NCBI RefSeq assembly: GCF_014191355.1
Contig: NZ_JACHWM010000008.1
Coordinates: forward strand, 62,001 to 126,000
Direction of reading: 5' to 3'
Source of the DNA: Methylobacterium sp. R2-1
Lineage (GTDB): Bacteria > Pseudomonadota > Alphaproteobacteria > Rhizobiales > Beijerinckiaceae
Length of the DNA: 64,000 nt
Position numbers and translations under genes: made by a program. The notes under the pieces were generated by a model. That model was not told the origin of the DNA, did no database searches, and saw nothing but the letters and a program-made list of their open reading frames with translations. Below are positions 27,318 through 38,903 of this stretch, in pieces; the stretch's first letter is position 1; every line of letters begins with the position of its first letter.

Positions 27318-30239
27318 ATGACCGGTACACGTGACGACACCAATGCCGAAGCGAAGGTCACATCGGGGGCCCGAAAGGACGACGTGTCCGTCATCGACAC
27401 CCAGGCGGCGCTGGAGGAGGAATGGAAATGTCTCGGGCTCGCCGAGAACGAGCAACCGACGGCACTCTGCCTGTCGGGAGGCGGAATCCGTAGCGCCACG
27501 TTCTGCCTGGGAGCCATCCAAGCCTTAGCCAAGCACGGGCTGCTCAAGGAGTTCCACTATCTCTCGACGGTCTCAGGCGGGGGATATATCGGCGGTTGGC
27601 TCACCCGCCTGATCAGCAGCCAAGCGGATCGGGGGGAGAAACCCATCCATATCGGGGCGACCGAGAGTCTGATCGCCAGCCGTGACGGCACCCGGGAGGC
27701 CGAGGCGGTGCGGCGGCTGCGCCGCTTCAGCAACTTCCTCACTCCTCATCCCGGCTTCGCCTCCCTGGATACCTGGGCCGGCATCGTCCTATGGGTTCGG
27801 AACACGCTCATCAATTGGCTGCTGCTCCTTCCCGCCTTCACGGCGGTGGTCGCCGTACCGCTGTTCTACTTCGCCCTGAGCAGTGCGCTCGTTGCGTCCG
27901 AGATCCGCATGGACTTCGATATTCTCGCGGGTGTCATCGCCGTGCTGGGCCTCTCCGTCGCCTGCTATCAGACCATCCTCGGCCTGCCGAGCCATAGCCA
28001 TGAAGATGACATCCAAAAGTTGCAAAGGTTGGGTCCGGGGGCGAAGGTGGGCTGGACCGGCCGCCAAGCGGCCTATCGCATCGTGTTGCCGATGCTGCTC
28101 TGGTGCCTCCTGTCGCCTCTGGCCGTCACGGGCGGCCTGAGCCGTGCGGACGGAATGGAGGAAGGCCGCGCCGTCTTCATCCCGGCCAGCGATGCCGCGA
28201 CCAACCGCTCGAAATCATGCCCGCTCGTCGAGGCGCCCTGCGTGATCACGGCCGCCATCGAGTCGGGACCGGCGAGCGATGACAATCCGTTCTGGTCGCC
28301 GTCCAATCTCTGGGTTCTGGCGGCAGCTAGCTTCGTTGCCTCGCTCCTGGCCTACGGCGCCGCCTACCTGAACCTCAAGCGCCGTGCCTACCCCACGGAG
28401 GAGAACCGCAAGGCTCACCTCGCACCGTTCCGGAACAGCACCCTGGCTTGGCTGGCCAGTTGCGCGGCCTCGGCTGCGCTGATCTGGTACGGAACCTGGC
28501 TCGTACGGGATCTCGATGTCTTCTGGCTCGCTCTCGCCGGACCTGCCTGGGTCGCGCTCTCGGAAGTCCTGCGCAGTACCCTCTACGTCGCGTTCCGGCG
28601 GAAGGGCATCCGCGCCGATCTCGACCGGGAATGGCTGGCACGCCTGAACGCGATCAAGGTCCTCGTCATCCTGACACTCGCCGCGACAGGCGCGGTGGTC
28701 GTGCTCGGGGGCGTTTTGGTCGGCCGCCTCGAGGGGCTGGAACTGTCAGGGCTGACATCCGGCGGGCTCGCCGCGGGCTGGCTCGCGACCCAACTCGGCA
28801 AGAGCGCCCAGACGCAGTATCGACCCGCCCCCGCTTCCGGCAGCTCACCTCTCGCCCTTCTGGCACACATCCCCGTCACCCTCCTGATCCAGGTCGGCAT
28901 CGTGCTGTTCGGCGCGATCCTCCTGGCCCTGATCGGGCGCCTCATCGCGGTTCTGGCCGGAGCGCTCGCCGTCGGATTCACCGACAGTCGGGCGGAGCCG
29001 CCGTTCCTCACGATCGCGCTCCTCGTGGCCCTGATCGGCCTCGGTGCGGTCATCTTGGCATGGTGGCTCGGAAGCCTGATCAACATCAACCGCTTCTCCA
29101 TGCACGCGGTCTATCGCAACCGTATCGTGCGCGGATTCCTCGGCTCAGCGCGGCGTGAGGCCGACAGCCACCCGGACCATGCCACGAGCTTCGACGTCTT
29201 CGACAATGTGAGGATGGCGGACGCCTTCAAGGACCGGTCGCCGAAAGTCCTGTTCCCCGTCATCAACGTCGCCCTCAACCGCACGAGCGGAAAGGATACC
29301 GCGCGGGCCGAGCGCAAGGCGGAATCCTTCACGATCACGCCCCTTCGCTGCGGGGCGGCGACGCTGGATCTTCGCGCCTCCGACGGCTTTGCAGGGCAGG
29401 AACCGGCCGGCGCCTTCATCGCGACGGCCGACTACGCCGGCGACGAGAGACAGACCGGCCCTGGCGAGGGGCCGAACGGCATCAGCCTGGGAACGGCGAT
29501 AACGATCTCCGGAGCGGCGGCGAGCCCGAACATGGGCTATCATTCCTCGCCGCTCGTCGCCTTCGTGATGACGCTCTTCAATGTCCGCCTCGGCGCATGG
29601 CTTCCTAATCCCGGCGCGAGACGTCTGACGCACAAGCAGCTCAAAAGCTCCGGCCCGGTCAACAGCCTGCCCGCTCTCCTGCTTGAAATGTTGGGCCGCT
29701 CAGATCGCGACAGCGACTATGTCTATCTCTCAGATGGCGGCCATTTCGACAATCTCGGCCTCTACGAGATGCTGCGGCGACGGTGCCGCTTCATCCTCGT
29801 CATCGATGCCAGCCAAGATAAAGATTATGGCTACGAGGACCTCAGCCGCACGATCCAGAATGCCCGGATCGATATGGCGGGCCTGGAAATCGTCTTCGAT
29901 CCCATGATCCGCATCGCGGCGAAGGAGCTCCGTACCGAGGGCGCCTGGGCGACGATCAGCTATCCCACCCCTCCCGACGCCACGGACGAGCAGAAGCAGC
30001 GGGCGACAGGGCGCCTGCTCTACGTGAAGCCCTGGATGATCACCGAAGAGACACCGCTCGAAGTGACAGCGTTTCAGGTTCGCAAACCTAGCTTTCCACA
30101 CGAGTCAACGGGCAATCAGTTCTTCACGGAAAGCGATTTCGAATCCTATCGCCGGCTCGGCGAGACGGTGATGAACTCGGTTATCAATTCCCCGAATTTA
30201 GGCAAAGATTTCAGGGCCGCTATGGGCAGTGGCGTCTGA
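27318..30239 (+). CDS. Large membrane-embedded patatin-like phospholipase
   Basis: 973 residues; a predicted serine lipid acyl hydrolase built into the membrane. The patatin oxyanion loop is LCLSGGGIRSATFCLGAIQAL (residues 51-70) and the nucleophile elbow is STVSGGGYIGG (Ser86). After RRFSNFLTPHPG comes a region of about eight or nine membrane segments, roughly residues 163-195, 200-222, 253-273, 331-351, 376-396, 448-469, 515-553 and 563-588. The catalytic Asp806 is in YVYLSDGGHFDNLGLYEML, so the dyad is separated by 720 residues. NRFSMHAVYRNRIVRGFLG lies just after the membrane block. GGGGGAAG precedes the ATG by seven bases. Substrate and role are unknown. Confidence 0.85.
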   Translation: MTGTRDDTNAEAKVTSGARKDDVSVIDTQAALEEEWKCLGLAENEQPTALCLSGGGIRSATFCLGAIQALAKHGLLKEFHYLSTVSGGGYIGGWLTRLISSQADRGEKPIHIGATESLIASRDGTREAEAVRRLRRFSNFLTPHPGFASLDTWAGIVLWVRNTLINWLLLLPAFTAVVAVPLFYFALSSALVASEIRMDFDILAGVIAVLGLSVACYQTILGLPSHSHEDDIQKLQRLGPGAKVGWTGRQAAYRIVLPMLLWCLLSPLAVTGGLSRADGMEEGRAVFIPASDAATNRSKSCPLVEAPCVITAAIESGPASDDNPFWSPSNLWVLAAASFVASLLAYGAAYLNLKRRAYPTEENRKAHLAPFRNSTLAWLASCAASAALIWYGTWLVRDLDVFWLALAGPAWVALSEVLRSTLYVAFRRKGIRADLDREWLARLNAIKVLVILTLAATGAVVVLGGVLVGRLEGLELSGLTSGGLAAGWLATQLGKSAQTQYRPAPASGSSPLALLAHIPVTLLIQVGIVLFGAILLALIGRLIAVLAGALAVGFTDSRAEPPFLTIALLVALIGLGAVILAWWLGSLININRFSMHAVYRNRIVRGFLGSARREADSHPDHATSFDVFDNVRMADAFKDRSPKVLFPVINVALNRTSGKDTARAERKAESFTITPLRCGAATLDLRASDGFAGQEPAGAFIATADYAGDERQTGPGEGPNGISLGTAITISGAAASPNMGYHSSPLVAFVMTLFNVRLGAWLPNPGARRLTHKQLKSSGPVNSLPALLLEMLGRSDRDSDYVYLSDGGHFDNLGLYEMLRRRCRFILVIDASQDKDYGYEDLSRTIQNARIDMAGLEIVFDPMIRIAAKELRTEGAWATISYPTPPDATDEQKQRATGRLLYVKPWMITEETPLEVTAFQVRKPSFPHESTGNQFFTESDFESYRRLGETVMNSVINSPNLGKDFRAAMGSGV

Positions 30240-30270
30240 GCCGTTTGATATGGCTTTGAGCAGCCGACCT

Positions 30271-30299
30271 CGCATCTCGGCCCTCAAGACCGAGACGCG
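30271..30299. terminator. Hairpin between convergent patatin and CoA-transferase genes
   Basis: Stem tctcgg / ccgaga extended after one mismatch by cgc / gcg, loop ccctcaaga. It lies in the 85-base gap between converging genes and could end both transcripts; no long T-run is present. Confidence 0.5.
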
Positions 30300-30324
30300 A
30301 AACGCTTCTTCGCCCCAGAGCTCC

Positions 30325-32307
30325 TCACGCCGCCGAGGCCACCGCCGGCGAGATCATTTTCCGGGCCTTCTTGTCCTCGGTGCTGCCGAGGAAGGCCTGG
30401 GCCTCCTCCTTGCGCTCGAAGACGTGGGGGGCGACACCGCGCTTGGTCAGGGCCTCCTCCATCTTCAGGCGGAGGAAGGCGCTGGTCGCGTAGCGGGTCG
30501 TCGTCGCGTAGTAGTTGGCCTGGAGATATTGGATCATCCCGGCATAATCGTCGTAGAGGTTCTCGTTGAGCCGGAAGCCGTCGTGATTGATCACGGCGTT
30601 GACCCGCTGGCCGGCTTGGCGGCAGGCCTCGACGATGGTCATCCGCAGCTCGTCCATGTCGCTCTTCACCCGGCAGTACCAGCCTTCCAGGTTGATGAAG
30701 AGGATGTTGCGCTCGGCATCCAGGCTGACGCGCGACTTCAGGTCGAGGTTGAGCAGATCCGAGATCAGATCCATCGGCTCCTCGCGGAAGATGCGCGCAT
30801 CCATCGGCACCGGATTGCGCACGACGGGCGCGAAATCCATGTGAGCGAGGATGTCGCGCTCGATGTCGATGCCGGGCGCCACCTCGATCAGTTCGAGCCC
30901 CTCCTTGGTGAGTTGGAAGACGCAGCGCTCGGTCACGTAGATCACGGGCTGCGAGCGCTCGACGGCGTAGGGGCCGGAGAACGTGTTCTGCTGGACCTCC
31001 GTCACGAATTTGCGGGCCCGGCCCTCGGTGACGATCTTCACCTGCCCGTCCTGCACGGCGATCTCCAGGCCGCCCGCGGTGAAGGTGCCCGCAAAGACCA
31101 CCGAGCGGGCGTTCTGCGAGATGTTGATGAAGCCGCCGCAGCCGTTGAGCTTGCCCCCGAACTTCGAGGTGTTGACGTTGCCGGCCGCGTCGCACTCGGC
31201 CATGCCGAGGCAGGTCATGTCGAGGCCGCCGCCGTCGTAGAAGTCGAACATCTGGTTCTGATCGATGATGCAGTCGGCATTCGTCGCCGCACCGAAGCTC
31301 GAGCCCGAGGCCAGCACGCCGCCGACCGCTCCGGCTTCCGTGGTCAGGGTGATGTAGGGGGTGATCTTCTCCTCGTTCGCGACGGAGGAAATCCCCTCGG
31401 GCGCACCGACGCCGAGATTGACCACGCCGTTGGGCGGCAGTTCGAAGGCGGCGCGCCGCGCGATGATCTTGCGCTCGTTGAGCGCCATCCGCTTGATGCC
31501 GGTGACCGGCACGCGGATCTCGCCCGCGAGCGCGGCGTCGTACATCACGCCGTAATTCATGCGGTGCATCTCGGGCTCGGCGACCACGACGCAATCGACG
31601 AGGATGCCGGGTACGCGCACGTCCTTGGGCAGCAGGTAGCCGTCGTCGACGATGCGCTCGACCTGGGCGATGACGATGCCGCCGTTGTTGCGGGCGGCCA
31701 TGGCCTGGGCGAGGCAGTCGAGGGTCAACGCTTCCTTCTCGAAGGAGAGGTTGCCCGATGGATCGGCGGAGGTGGCGCGGATGAAGGCCACGTCGATCTT
31801 GGTGGCGGTGTAGAACAGCCACTCCTCGCCATCGACTTCGACGAGCTTGACGATATCCTCGGTGGTCAGCTCATTGACCTTGGCCCCGCCGTGGCGCGGA
31901 TCGACGTAGGTCTTCAGACCCACCTTCGAGAACAGACCCGGCTGGCCGGCGGCACAGGCGCGGTAGAGCTGCGAGATCACGCCCTGGGGCAGGTTGTAGC
32001 CGCGGATCAGGTTGGCCTGCGCGGCCTGCGCCACCTTCGGCATGCGCCCGAAATTGGCGGCGATGACCCGCGTGAGCAGCCCGTCATGGTGCAGGCGGCC
32101 GGTGCCGAGCCCCTTCGAGTCGCCCGCGCCCGCGGTCATGATCAGGGTGAGGCCGCGCGGCGAGCCGGTCTCGACGAAGCGCTTCTCCAGCGCCGCGTGC
32201 AGCGCCTCCGGAATGCAGCTCTGAACAAAGCCGGTGGTGGTCAGAACGTCGTTCTCGCGGATCAGTGCGATCGCTTCGTCCGCCGAGATGACCTTGTTCT
32301 TTTTCAT
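30325..32307 (-). CDS. Acetate/3-ketoacid CoA-transferase (fused alpha-beta) with C-terminal extension
   Basis: A 660-residue family I CoA-transferase, moving CoA between acyl-CoAs and acetate or ketoacids. The alpha half has TTGFVQSCIPEALHAALEKRF and MTAGAGDSKGLG. The beta half has NLGVGAPEGISSVA and LTTEAGAVGG, whose Glu324 is the expected catalytic residue forming the CoA thioester, then GGLDMTCLGMAECDAAGNVN. Single-chain YdiF-type enzymes have about 530 residues; here about 130 extra follow (LKSRVSLDAERNILFINLEG onward). The start MKKNKVISADEA is chosen by family N-terminus and an upstream GCGGAGGA. Confidence 0.85.
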   Translation of the reverse strand: MKKNKVISADEAIALIRENDVLTTTGFVQSCIPEALHAALEKRFVETGSPRGLTLIMTAGAGDSKGLGTGRLHHDGLLTRVIAANFGRMPKVAQAAQANLIRGYNLPQGVISQLYRACAAGQPGLFSKVGLKTYVDPRHGGAKVNELTTEDIVKLVEVDGEEWLFYTATKIDVAFIRATSADPSGNLSFEKEALTLDCLAQAMAARNNGGIVIAQVERIVDDGYLLPKDVRVPGILVDCVVVAEPEMHRMNYGVMYDAALAGEIRVPVTGIKRMALNERKIIARRAAFELPPNGVVNLGVGAPEGISSVANEEKITPYITLTTEAGAVGGVLASGSSFGAATNADCIIDQNQMFDFYDGGGLDMTCLGMAECDAAGNVNTSKFGGKLNGCGGFINISQNARSVVFAGTFTAGGLEIAVQDGQVKIVTEGRARKFVTEVQQNTFSGPYAVERSQPVIYVTERCVFQLTKEGLELIEVAPGIDIERDILAHMDFAPVVRNPVPMDARIFREEPMDLISDLLNLDLKSRVSLDAERNILFINLEGWYCRVKSDMDELRMTIVEACRQAGQRVNAVINHDGFRLNENLYDDYAGMIQYLQANYYATTTRYATSAFLRLKMEEALTKRGVAPHVFERKEEAQAFLGSTEDKKARKMISPAVASAA

Positions 32308-33956
<1,649 letters not shown>

Positions 33957-34377
33957 GCGGCGCTTCGCGCAATGCATTGCCGGAAGGGCAGCGGCGTCAC
34001 GGCGCGGTTGCCCGCGGCGGCGCGGACCTCTACATCGGCCCTCCCCGCGGCCGATGCGCCTGACGGTTTCGCGAGCCCTCTCGGGCCTGCGTGGCGGCGG
34101 GGCCGGCAGTGACGGGGCGGTGCGGACCAGTTCTCTGCGCCGTTCCTGTGACGCTCAGTGGGCCGAGCGGCTGCAGGTGCGTCGGGAGCGCGGGGAACAG
34201 GAACCGCGATTCCGGCGCATGGCCCACCCGAATCCCCGATTTCTCCCCGGCCCGGGTCGACCCCGGATCGGGGATGGTCTTTCAGGGCTCGTGCGGGAAC
34301 CGTTAACGGTCTTTCGCAAGGGAAAACGAACCGGCAGCGTGCAATCTCCCGGCCCGTCGTCGCAGAGAGGTTACGCC
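33957..34377. other. Intergenic region with a large inverted repeat
   Basis: 421 bases with no supported gene. It includes an inverted repeat at 34232-34275 (atccccgat / atcggggat arms enclosing a second palindrome around GGGTCGACCC), about 100 bases before the small gene at 34378. It could be the aminotransferase terminator or a leader element. Confidence 0.45.
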
Positions 34378-34677
34378 ATGTCTCAATCCGGCAGAGCCCG
34401 CGTTTCCGCCCGTCAGTACCTGCCGGAATCGAAGCTGGAAGACCTCGCGAGCAGCCTGCGGCGTCTCGCCAATCACCGCGGTCTCGTCCGCGGCGAGATC
34501 GCCAGTCCGATGCTGCTGCGCCTGCTCCCGCCGCCCCGGCGTGCCGAGGAGAAGAAATACGAGGTCGAGCTGCGCCAACGCCTTGCCGACGCCAAGCTCG
34601 ACGGGCCGCGCATCGCCTATCTCATGGCTGATGCGGAGCGCGAGATCGCGATCGCTCATACCCGCCTGTCGGGCTGA
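34378..34677 (+). CDS. Small protein of unknown function
   Basis: 99 residues starting MSQSGRARVSARQYLPESKL, 14 bases after start of an AGAGAGG ribosome site. It is helical and charged: EDLASSLRRLANHRGLVRG, a Pro-rich turn LLPPPRRAEEKK, then two helices (YEVELRQRLADAKLDG and AYLMADAEREIAIAHTRL). No signal peptide, membrane segment or known domain. Codon third positions are GC-rich, as in neighbouring real genes. It converges on ppx with 77 bases between. Confidence 0.7.
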   Translation: MSQSGRARVSARQYLPESKLEDLASSLRRLANHRGLVRGEIASPMLLRLLPPPRRAEEKKYEVELRQRLADAKLDGPRIAYLMADAEREIAIAHTRLSG

Positions 34678-34754
34678 ATCGGTTGATAAGGGCATTGCGC
34701 GCCACATGCCCCCGTTTCAGGAACCAGCTGCAGCGGTGCCTCGAAACGGCCAGA

Positions 34755-36308
34755 TCAGACGACCTCGACCCGCCCGTCCAGCCCGACCACTCGGCCAAGC
34801 CCACGCACGCGGCTCAGGAGGCGCTCGCCGTTGAGGTCGGCTCGATCGGCGGGCAGACGCAGCACCACCTTGCCGTCCTCCACCGCGATCGGCATCCGCG
34901 TGAGTGGCCCGGCCATGCCGGCCGAGACCGGAAAGGCGACGCGCATCAGCGCGCCGACGAGGCGGGCGCGATCGAACAGGCGCGGACCGGCGAGCATGCG
35001 CAGAGTCGGGCTGGCCTTCTCCGGGGCCACGCCCTCGTGACGGAAATAGCCCGAGAGAGCGAGATAGGCGCGACCCGGATGGTCGATGCCGGCGAAGGCC
35101 GCGTTGGCGAGCACGTTGAGGCTCTGCTCGCCACGATAGTCGGGATGGGCCCGCCAGCCGATATCCGAGAGCAGGCAGGCGGCGTGCCGTAACCGCCGCT
35201 CGCCCGCGGTCTCGGGGCCGTCGAGGGTGGTGATGAAGTGGTCGGTCCAGTCGCGCAGCTCCTCGCCGTGAGCGGGCGAGCGGGCACGCTGCACATTCAG
35301 TTCCTGGGCCGAGACGATCAGCGGGTCGGTGAGACGGGTCTCGCGATCGAGCTGCTCGAACAGCAGGCCCTCGCGCACACCGAAGGCGGAAATGGCGATC
35401 TCGCGGGGCCGGCCCAGCCGGATGATCTCTTCGAGCACGACTGCGCCGAAGGCCAGAAGCGGCCGGCGCGCCTCGGAGATGCTCTCGACCTCCTGCAAGG
35501 TCGCGGCGTCGCTCGCCTCGACCATTTCGAGGAAGCTCAGTTCGTCGGAGGGCTCCACCGTGTAGCCGTGCATGACGTGGAGCGGATAGTCCCGAGCAGC
35601 CTGATGCAGCCGGGCGAGCGCCCGCCACGTGCCGCCGACCGCATAGAAGGTGCGCCCGCGTAAGGTATCGAGCTGCGGCTCGGCCTTCTTCAGATGCTCG
35701 CGGGCGATCTTGCGCGCCTTCTTGAGCGAGCCTTCGGAGAGATCCTGCAGCGCCAGCCCGCCGAGCGGCATGGTCACGCCCTGACCCGTCATGGTGCCGT
35801 TGACGTCGACCAGTTCGAGCGAGCCGCCGCCGAGGTCGCCGACCACCCCGTCGGGCGCGTAGAAGCCGGAGACCACACCGAGCGCCGACAGTTCCGCCTC
35901 GCGCCGACCGGAGAGAAGTTGGATGTCCTGACCGAGCGCCTCGCGCGCCGACTCCAGAAAAGCCGGGCCGTTGGCAGCGTCCCGCGCGGCGGCGGTGGCC
36001 AGAACGAAGATGCGCGAAACCTTCATCGTTTCGCACAGGATGCGGAAGCGGCGCAGGGCCGTGAGCGCCCGCTGCACGGAATCCTCGTTGAGGCGGCCCG
36101 TGGAGAAGACGCTGCGGCCGAGCCCGCACAAGACTTTCTCGTTGTAGAGCGGCGTCGAGGCGCGCTGGAGCCCGTCATAGGCGACGAGCCGCACGGAATT
36201 CGAGCCGATATCGATGATCGCGACGGGTTCGAACGCCATGCCAGTGATCATCGGAGCCGGCCGTTCGACGGAGTGGGCGAGCGTCAGGTGAGGACGTGTC
36301 GGACCCAT
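34755..36308 (-). CDS. ppx: Exopolyphosphatase (Ppx/GppA family)
   Basis: Degrades polyphosphate chains (or pppGpp) with the ASKHA fold. The phosphate-1 motif is VAIIDIGSNSVRLVAYD, phosphate-2 is VVGDLGGGSLELV, and FYAVGGTWRALARL is the adenosine-region motif. A helical C-terminal part follows (HAACLLSDIGWRAHPDYR, the HD-like region). The 517-residue count assumes the first ATG; ATGs at 36251 or 36239 would shorten the N-terminus and are equally plausible. It follows ppk by 76 bases in the same direction, a ppk-ppx operon that balances synthesis and breakdown. Confidence 0.92.
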   Translation of the reverse strand: MGPTRPHLTLAHSVERPAPMITGMAFEPVAIIDIGSNSVRLVAYDGLQRASTPLYNEKVLCGLGRSVFSTGRLNEDSVQRALTALRRFRILCETMKVSRIFVLATAAARDAANGPAFLESAREALGQDIQLLSGRREAELSALGVVSGFYAPDGVVGDLGGGSLELVDVNGTMTGQGVTMPLGGLALQDLSEGSLKKARKIAREHLKKAEPQLDTLRGRTFYAVGGTWRALARLHQAARDYPLHVMHGYTVEPSDELSFLEMVEASDAATLQEVESISEARRPLLAFGAVVLEEIIRLGRPREIAISAFGVREGLLFEQLDRETRLTDPLIVSAQELNVQRARSPAHGEELRDWTDHFITTLDGPETAGERRLRHAACLLSDIGWRAHPDYRGEQSLNVLANAAFAGIDHPGRAYLALSGYFRHEGVAPEKASPTLRMLAGPRLFDRARLVGALMRVAFPVSAGMAGPLTRMPIAVEDGKVVLRLPADRADLNGERLLSRVRGLGRVVGLDGRVEVV

Positions 36309-36384
36309 GTAGCCCCCGTGTCAGGGAGGCGCCCCGCGGACGGGACGCTCACGATGAAGTGGGGCCGAGAGGCCGACCCTGCGA

Positions 36385-38790
36385 TCAGGACCGCTGGGCG
36401 CGTCGGCTGAGCGCCCGCGGGCTCGATTTCTTCGACGACTTGCCGCGCCCGGATAGGCTCGGATTCGTCATGAAGTACTTGTGCGCGTTGAACGGCTCCT
36501 CCCCTTCCGCGGGGCTGATCCGCTCGCTCGCACCCGATGCCAGTACACGCCAGCTCTGCCGGTTGTCGAGGAGGTTGGCCAGCATGATCTGGTCGAGCAC
36601 CTGCTGATGCACAGTCGGGTTGGTGATCGGCAGCAGGGACTCGACACGCCGGTCGAGATTGCGCTGCATCAGGTCGGCCGAGGAGATGTAGACGGTGGCC
36701 TTCGGGTGCGGCAGCCCGGCGCCGTTGCCGAAGGCGTAGACGCGCTCGTGCTCGAGGAAGCGCCCGACGATCGATTTCACCCGGATCGTGTCGGACAGGC
36801 CCGGAATGCCCGGCCGCAGGCAGCAGATGCCACGCACGATGCAGTCGATCTGCACGCCCTCCTGGCTCGCGTCGTAGAGCGCGTCGATGATCTGCGGATC
36901 GACCAGCGAGTTGCACTTGATCCAGATCGCCGCCGGACGCCCGGCCTTGGCGTGGGCGATCTCCTCCTCGATGTGCTGGAGCAGACGCGGCTTCAGGGTC
37001 AGCGGCGACACGGCCATGCGCTCCAGCTCCGCCGGCTCGGCGTAGCCGGTGATGAAGTTGAAGATGCGCGAAACGTCCCGGGCGATGGCCGGGTCGGCGG
37101 TAAAGAAGGACAGGTCCGTGTAGATGCGCGCTGTGATCGGGTGATAGTTGCCGGTGCCGACGTGGCAGTAGGTGACGAGGCGATCGCCCTCGCGGCGCAC
37201 CACCATCGACAGCTTGGCATGGGTCTTCAGCTCGACGAAGCCGAACACCACCTGCGCGCCCGCCTTCTCAAGGTTGCGCGCCCAGCGGATATTGGCCTCT
37301 TCGTCGAACCGGGCCTTCAGCTCGACGAGCGCCGTGACCGACTTGCCGGCCTCCGCCGCTTCCGCGAGCGCGGCGACGATCGGCGAGTTCGACGAGGTGC
37401 GGTAGAGCGTCTGCTTGATCGCCACTACGTTCGGGTCGCGGGCGGCCTGGGCCAGAAACTGCACCACCGAGTCGAACGATTCGTAGGGGTGGTGGACGAT
37501 GAAGTCCTTCTGCCGGATCGCAGCAAAGACGTCGCCGCCCGATTCGCGGATGCGCTCGGGGAAACGTGGGTTGTAGGGCTTGAACTTGAGGTCGGGCCGG
37601 TCGATCCCGACGATCTGCGACAGCTCGTTGAGCGCCAGCATGCCCTCGACCACGAAGATGGAATCGGGAGCGATCTCCAGTTCGTCGGCGACGAAGGCGC
37701 GCAGCTCCTCCGTCATGCCCGCCTCGATCTCCAGGCGGATGACGACGCCGCGGCGGCGGCGCTTGATCGCCGATTCGAAGTGCAGGACGAGATCCTCCGC
37801 CTCCTCCTCGATCTCCAGATCGGAGTCGCGCACGACGCGGAAGGCGCCCTGCCCTTTGAGAGAGTAGCCGGGGAAGAGCCGGCTCGCGTATTTCGCGATC
37901 ACCTGCTCGATGGCGATGAAACGGGCCGTGCCGTCGCCGGCCACGTCGGGCAGTCGCACGAAGCGGTCGAGCAGAGCCGGCAAGCGGATCAGTGCGCGGA
38001 GGGTACGCCCGTCGCGGGGCCGCACCATCATCAGCGCGACGGTGAAGCCGAGATTCGGGATGAACGGGAAGGGGTGGGCCGGATCGATGGCGAGCGGCGT
38101 CAGCACCGGGAAGATGTAGGACAGGAAGTAGTCGTCGAGCCAGGCGAGGTGCTCGTCCGACAGCTCTGCCGGCTCCGCGAGGTGGATGCCGTTTGCGTTC
38201 AGCTCCTCTCGCAAGGCCCGCCAGCGGTCCTGCTGGTCGAGGGCGAGGCGCGAGACTTCGTTGCCGATGCGCGACAACTGCTCCGAGGGGGTCAGACCAT
38301 CCTGCGAGGGCACGACGAGGCCGGCGCGGACCTGATCGTGCAGGCCGGCCACGCGCACCATGAAGAATTCGTCGAGGTTGTTGGCCGAGATCGAGAGGAA
38401 GCGCAGCTGCTCCAAGAGCGGATGGTTCGGGTTGGCGGATTCCTCCAGCACCCGGCGGTTGAACTGGAGCCAGGACAGCTCGCGGTTCACGAAGCGCTCG
38501 GGCGAGTGGCGCAGCGACCGGCCGGCCTCCAGCACCGGCTCGCGGGCGGCCTCGGCCGCGGCGCCTTCCCTCTCCGCATCGGGCTCGGCCGGCTTCTCGG
38601 CGGCCTTCTCCGCGGCGAGGATGCGGGCGGCGCGGGCGGTGCGGGCGCGGGCGGATTCGCTGCGCACGCCCCGCTCGGTGGCGAGACTCGTCTCTTCGGC
38701 CTCGGTCGCCTCCGCGTCCCGGGCGACGACATCCGACTCCACTTCCGACAACGCGATGGCTCCCTTCGGTTCCGATCCGGCCCGGCTCAA
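36385..38790 (-). CDS. ppk: Polyphosphate kinase 1
   Basis: Polymerises ATP gamma-phosphate into polyphosphate. The core begins [20 protein letters not shown] near residue 99 and contains [21 protein letters not shown], the autophosphorylated His543 in [11 protein letters not shown] (equivalent to His435 of E. coli), and [18 protein letters not shown] near the C-terminus. About 98 N-terminal residues are Ala/Glu/Arg-rich low complexity. The frame's only upstream start is TTG at 38790 with no good ribosome site; a GTG at codon 17 is possible, so the N-terminus is uncertain. Confidence 0.95.
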   Translation of the reverse strand: MSRAGSEPKGAIALSEVESDVVARDAEATEAEETSLATERGVRSESARARTARAARILAAEKAAEKPAEPDAEREGAAAEAAREPVLEAGRSLRHSPERFVNRELSWLQFNRRVLEESANPNHPLLEQLRFLSISANNLDEFFMVRVAGLHDQVRAGLVVPSQDGLTPSEQLSRIGNEVSRLALDQQDRWRALREELNANGIHLAEPAELSDEHLAWLDDYFLSYIFPVLTPLAIDPAHPFPFIPNLGFTVALMMVRPRDGRTLRALIRLPALLDRFVRLPDVAGDGTARFIAIEQVIAKYASRLFPGYSLKGQGAFRVVRDSDLEIEEEAEDLVLHFESAIKRRRRGVVIRLEIEAGMTEELRAFVADELEIAPDSIFVVEGMLALNELSQIVGIDRPDLKFKPYNPRFPERIRESGGDVFAAIRQKDFIVHHPYESFDSVVQFLAQAARDPNVVAIKQTLYRTSSNSPIVAALAEAAEAGKSVTALVELKARFDEEANIRWARNLEKAGAQVVFGFVELKTHAKLSMVVRREGDRLVTYCHVGTGNYHPITARIYTDLSFFTADPAIARDVSRIFNFITGYAEPAELERMAVSPLTLKPRLLQHIEEEIAHAKAGRPAAIWIKCNSLVDPQIIDALYDASQEGVQIDCIVRGICCLRPGIPGLSDTIRVKSIVGRFLEHERVYAFGNGAGLPHPKATVYISSADLMQRNLDRRVESLLPITNPTVHQQVLDQIMLANLLDNRQSWRVLASGASERISPAEGEEPFNAHKYFMTNPSLSGRGKSSKKSSPRALSRRAQRS

Positions 38791-38903
38791 GGTTTTCGTG
38801 GTGACGCGCTTTCGTTCAATGAACCGGCATCCACTGCATCGGAAAGCGCTCTAGCACGGGTCGGCCGGACCCGTTTGACGGTTTCATGACAACGAATGGC
38901 GGT

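Noticed and set aside
34030..34227. Small minus-strand frame in the aminotransferase-downstream gap
   Set aside because: Pro/Arg-rich translation, no ribosome site and no domain; more likely chance in GC-rich DNA.
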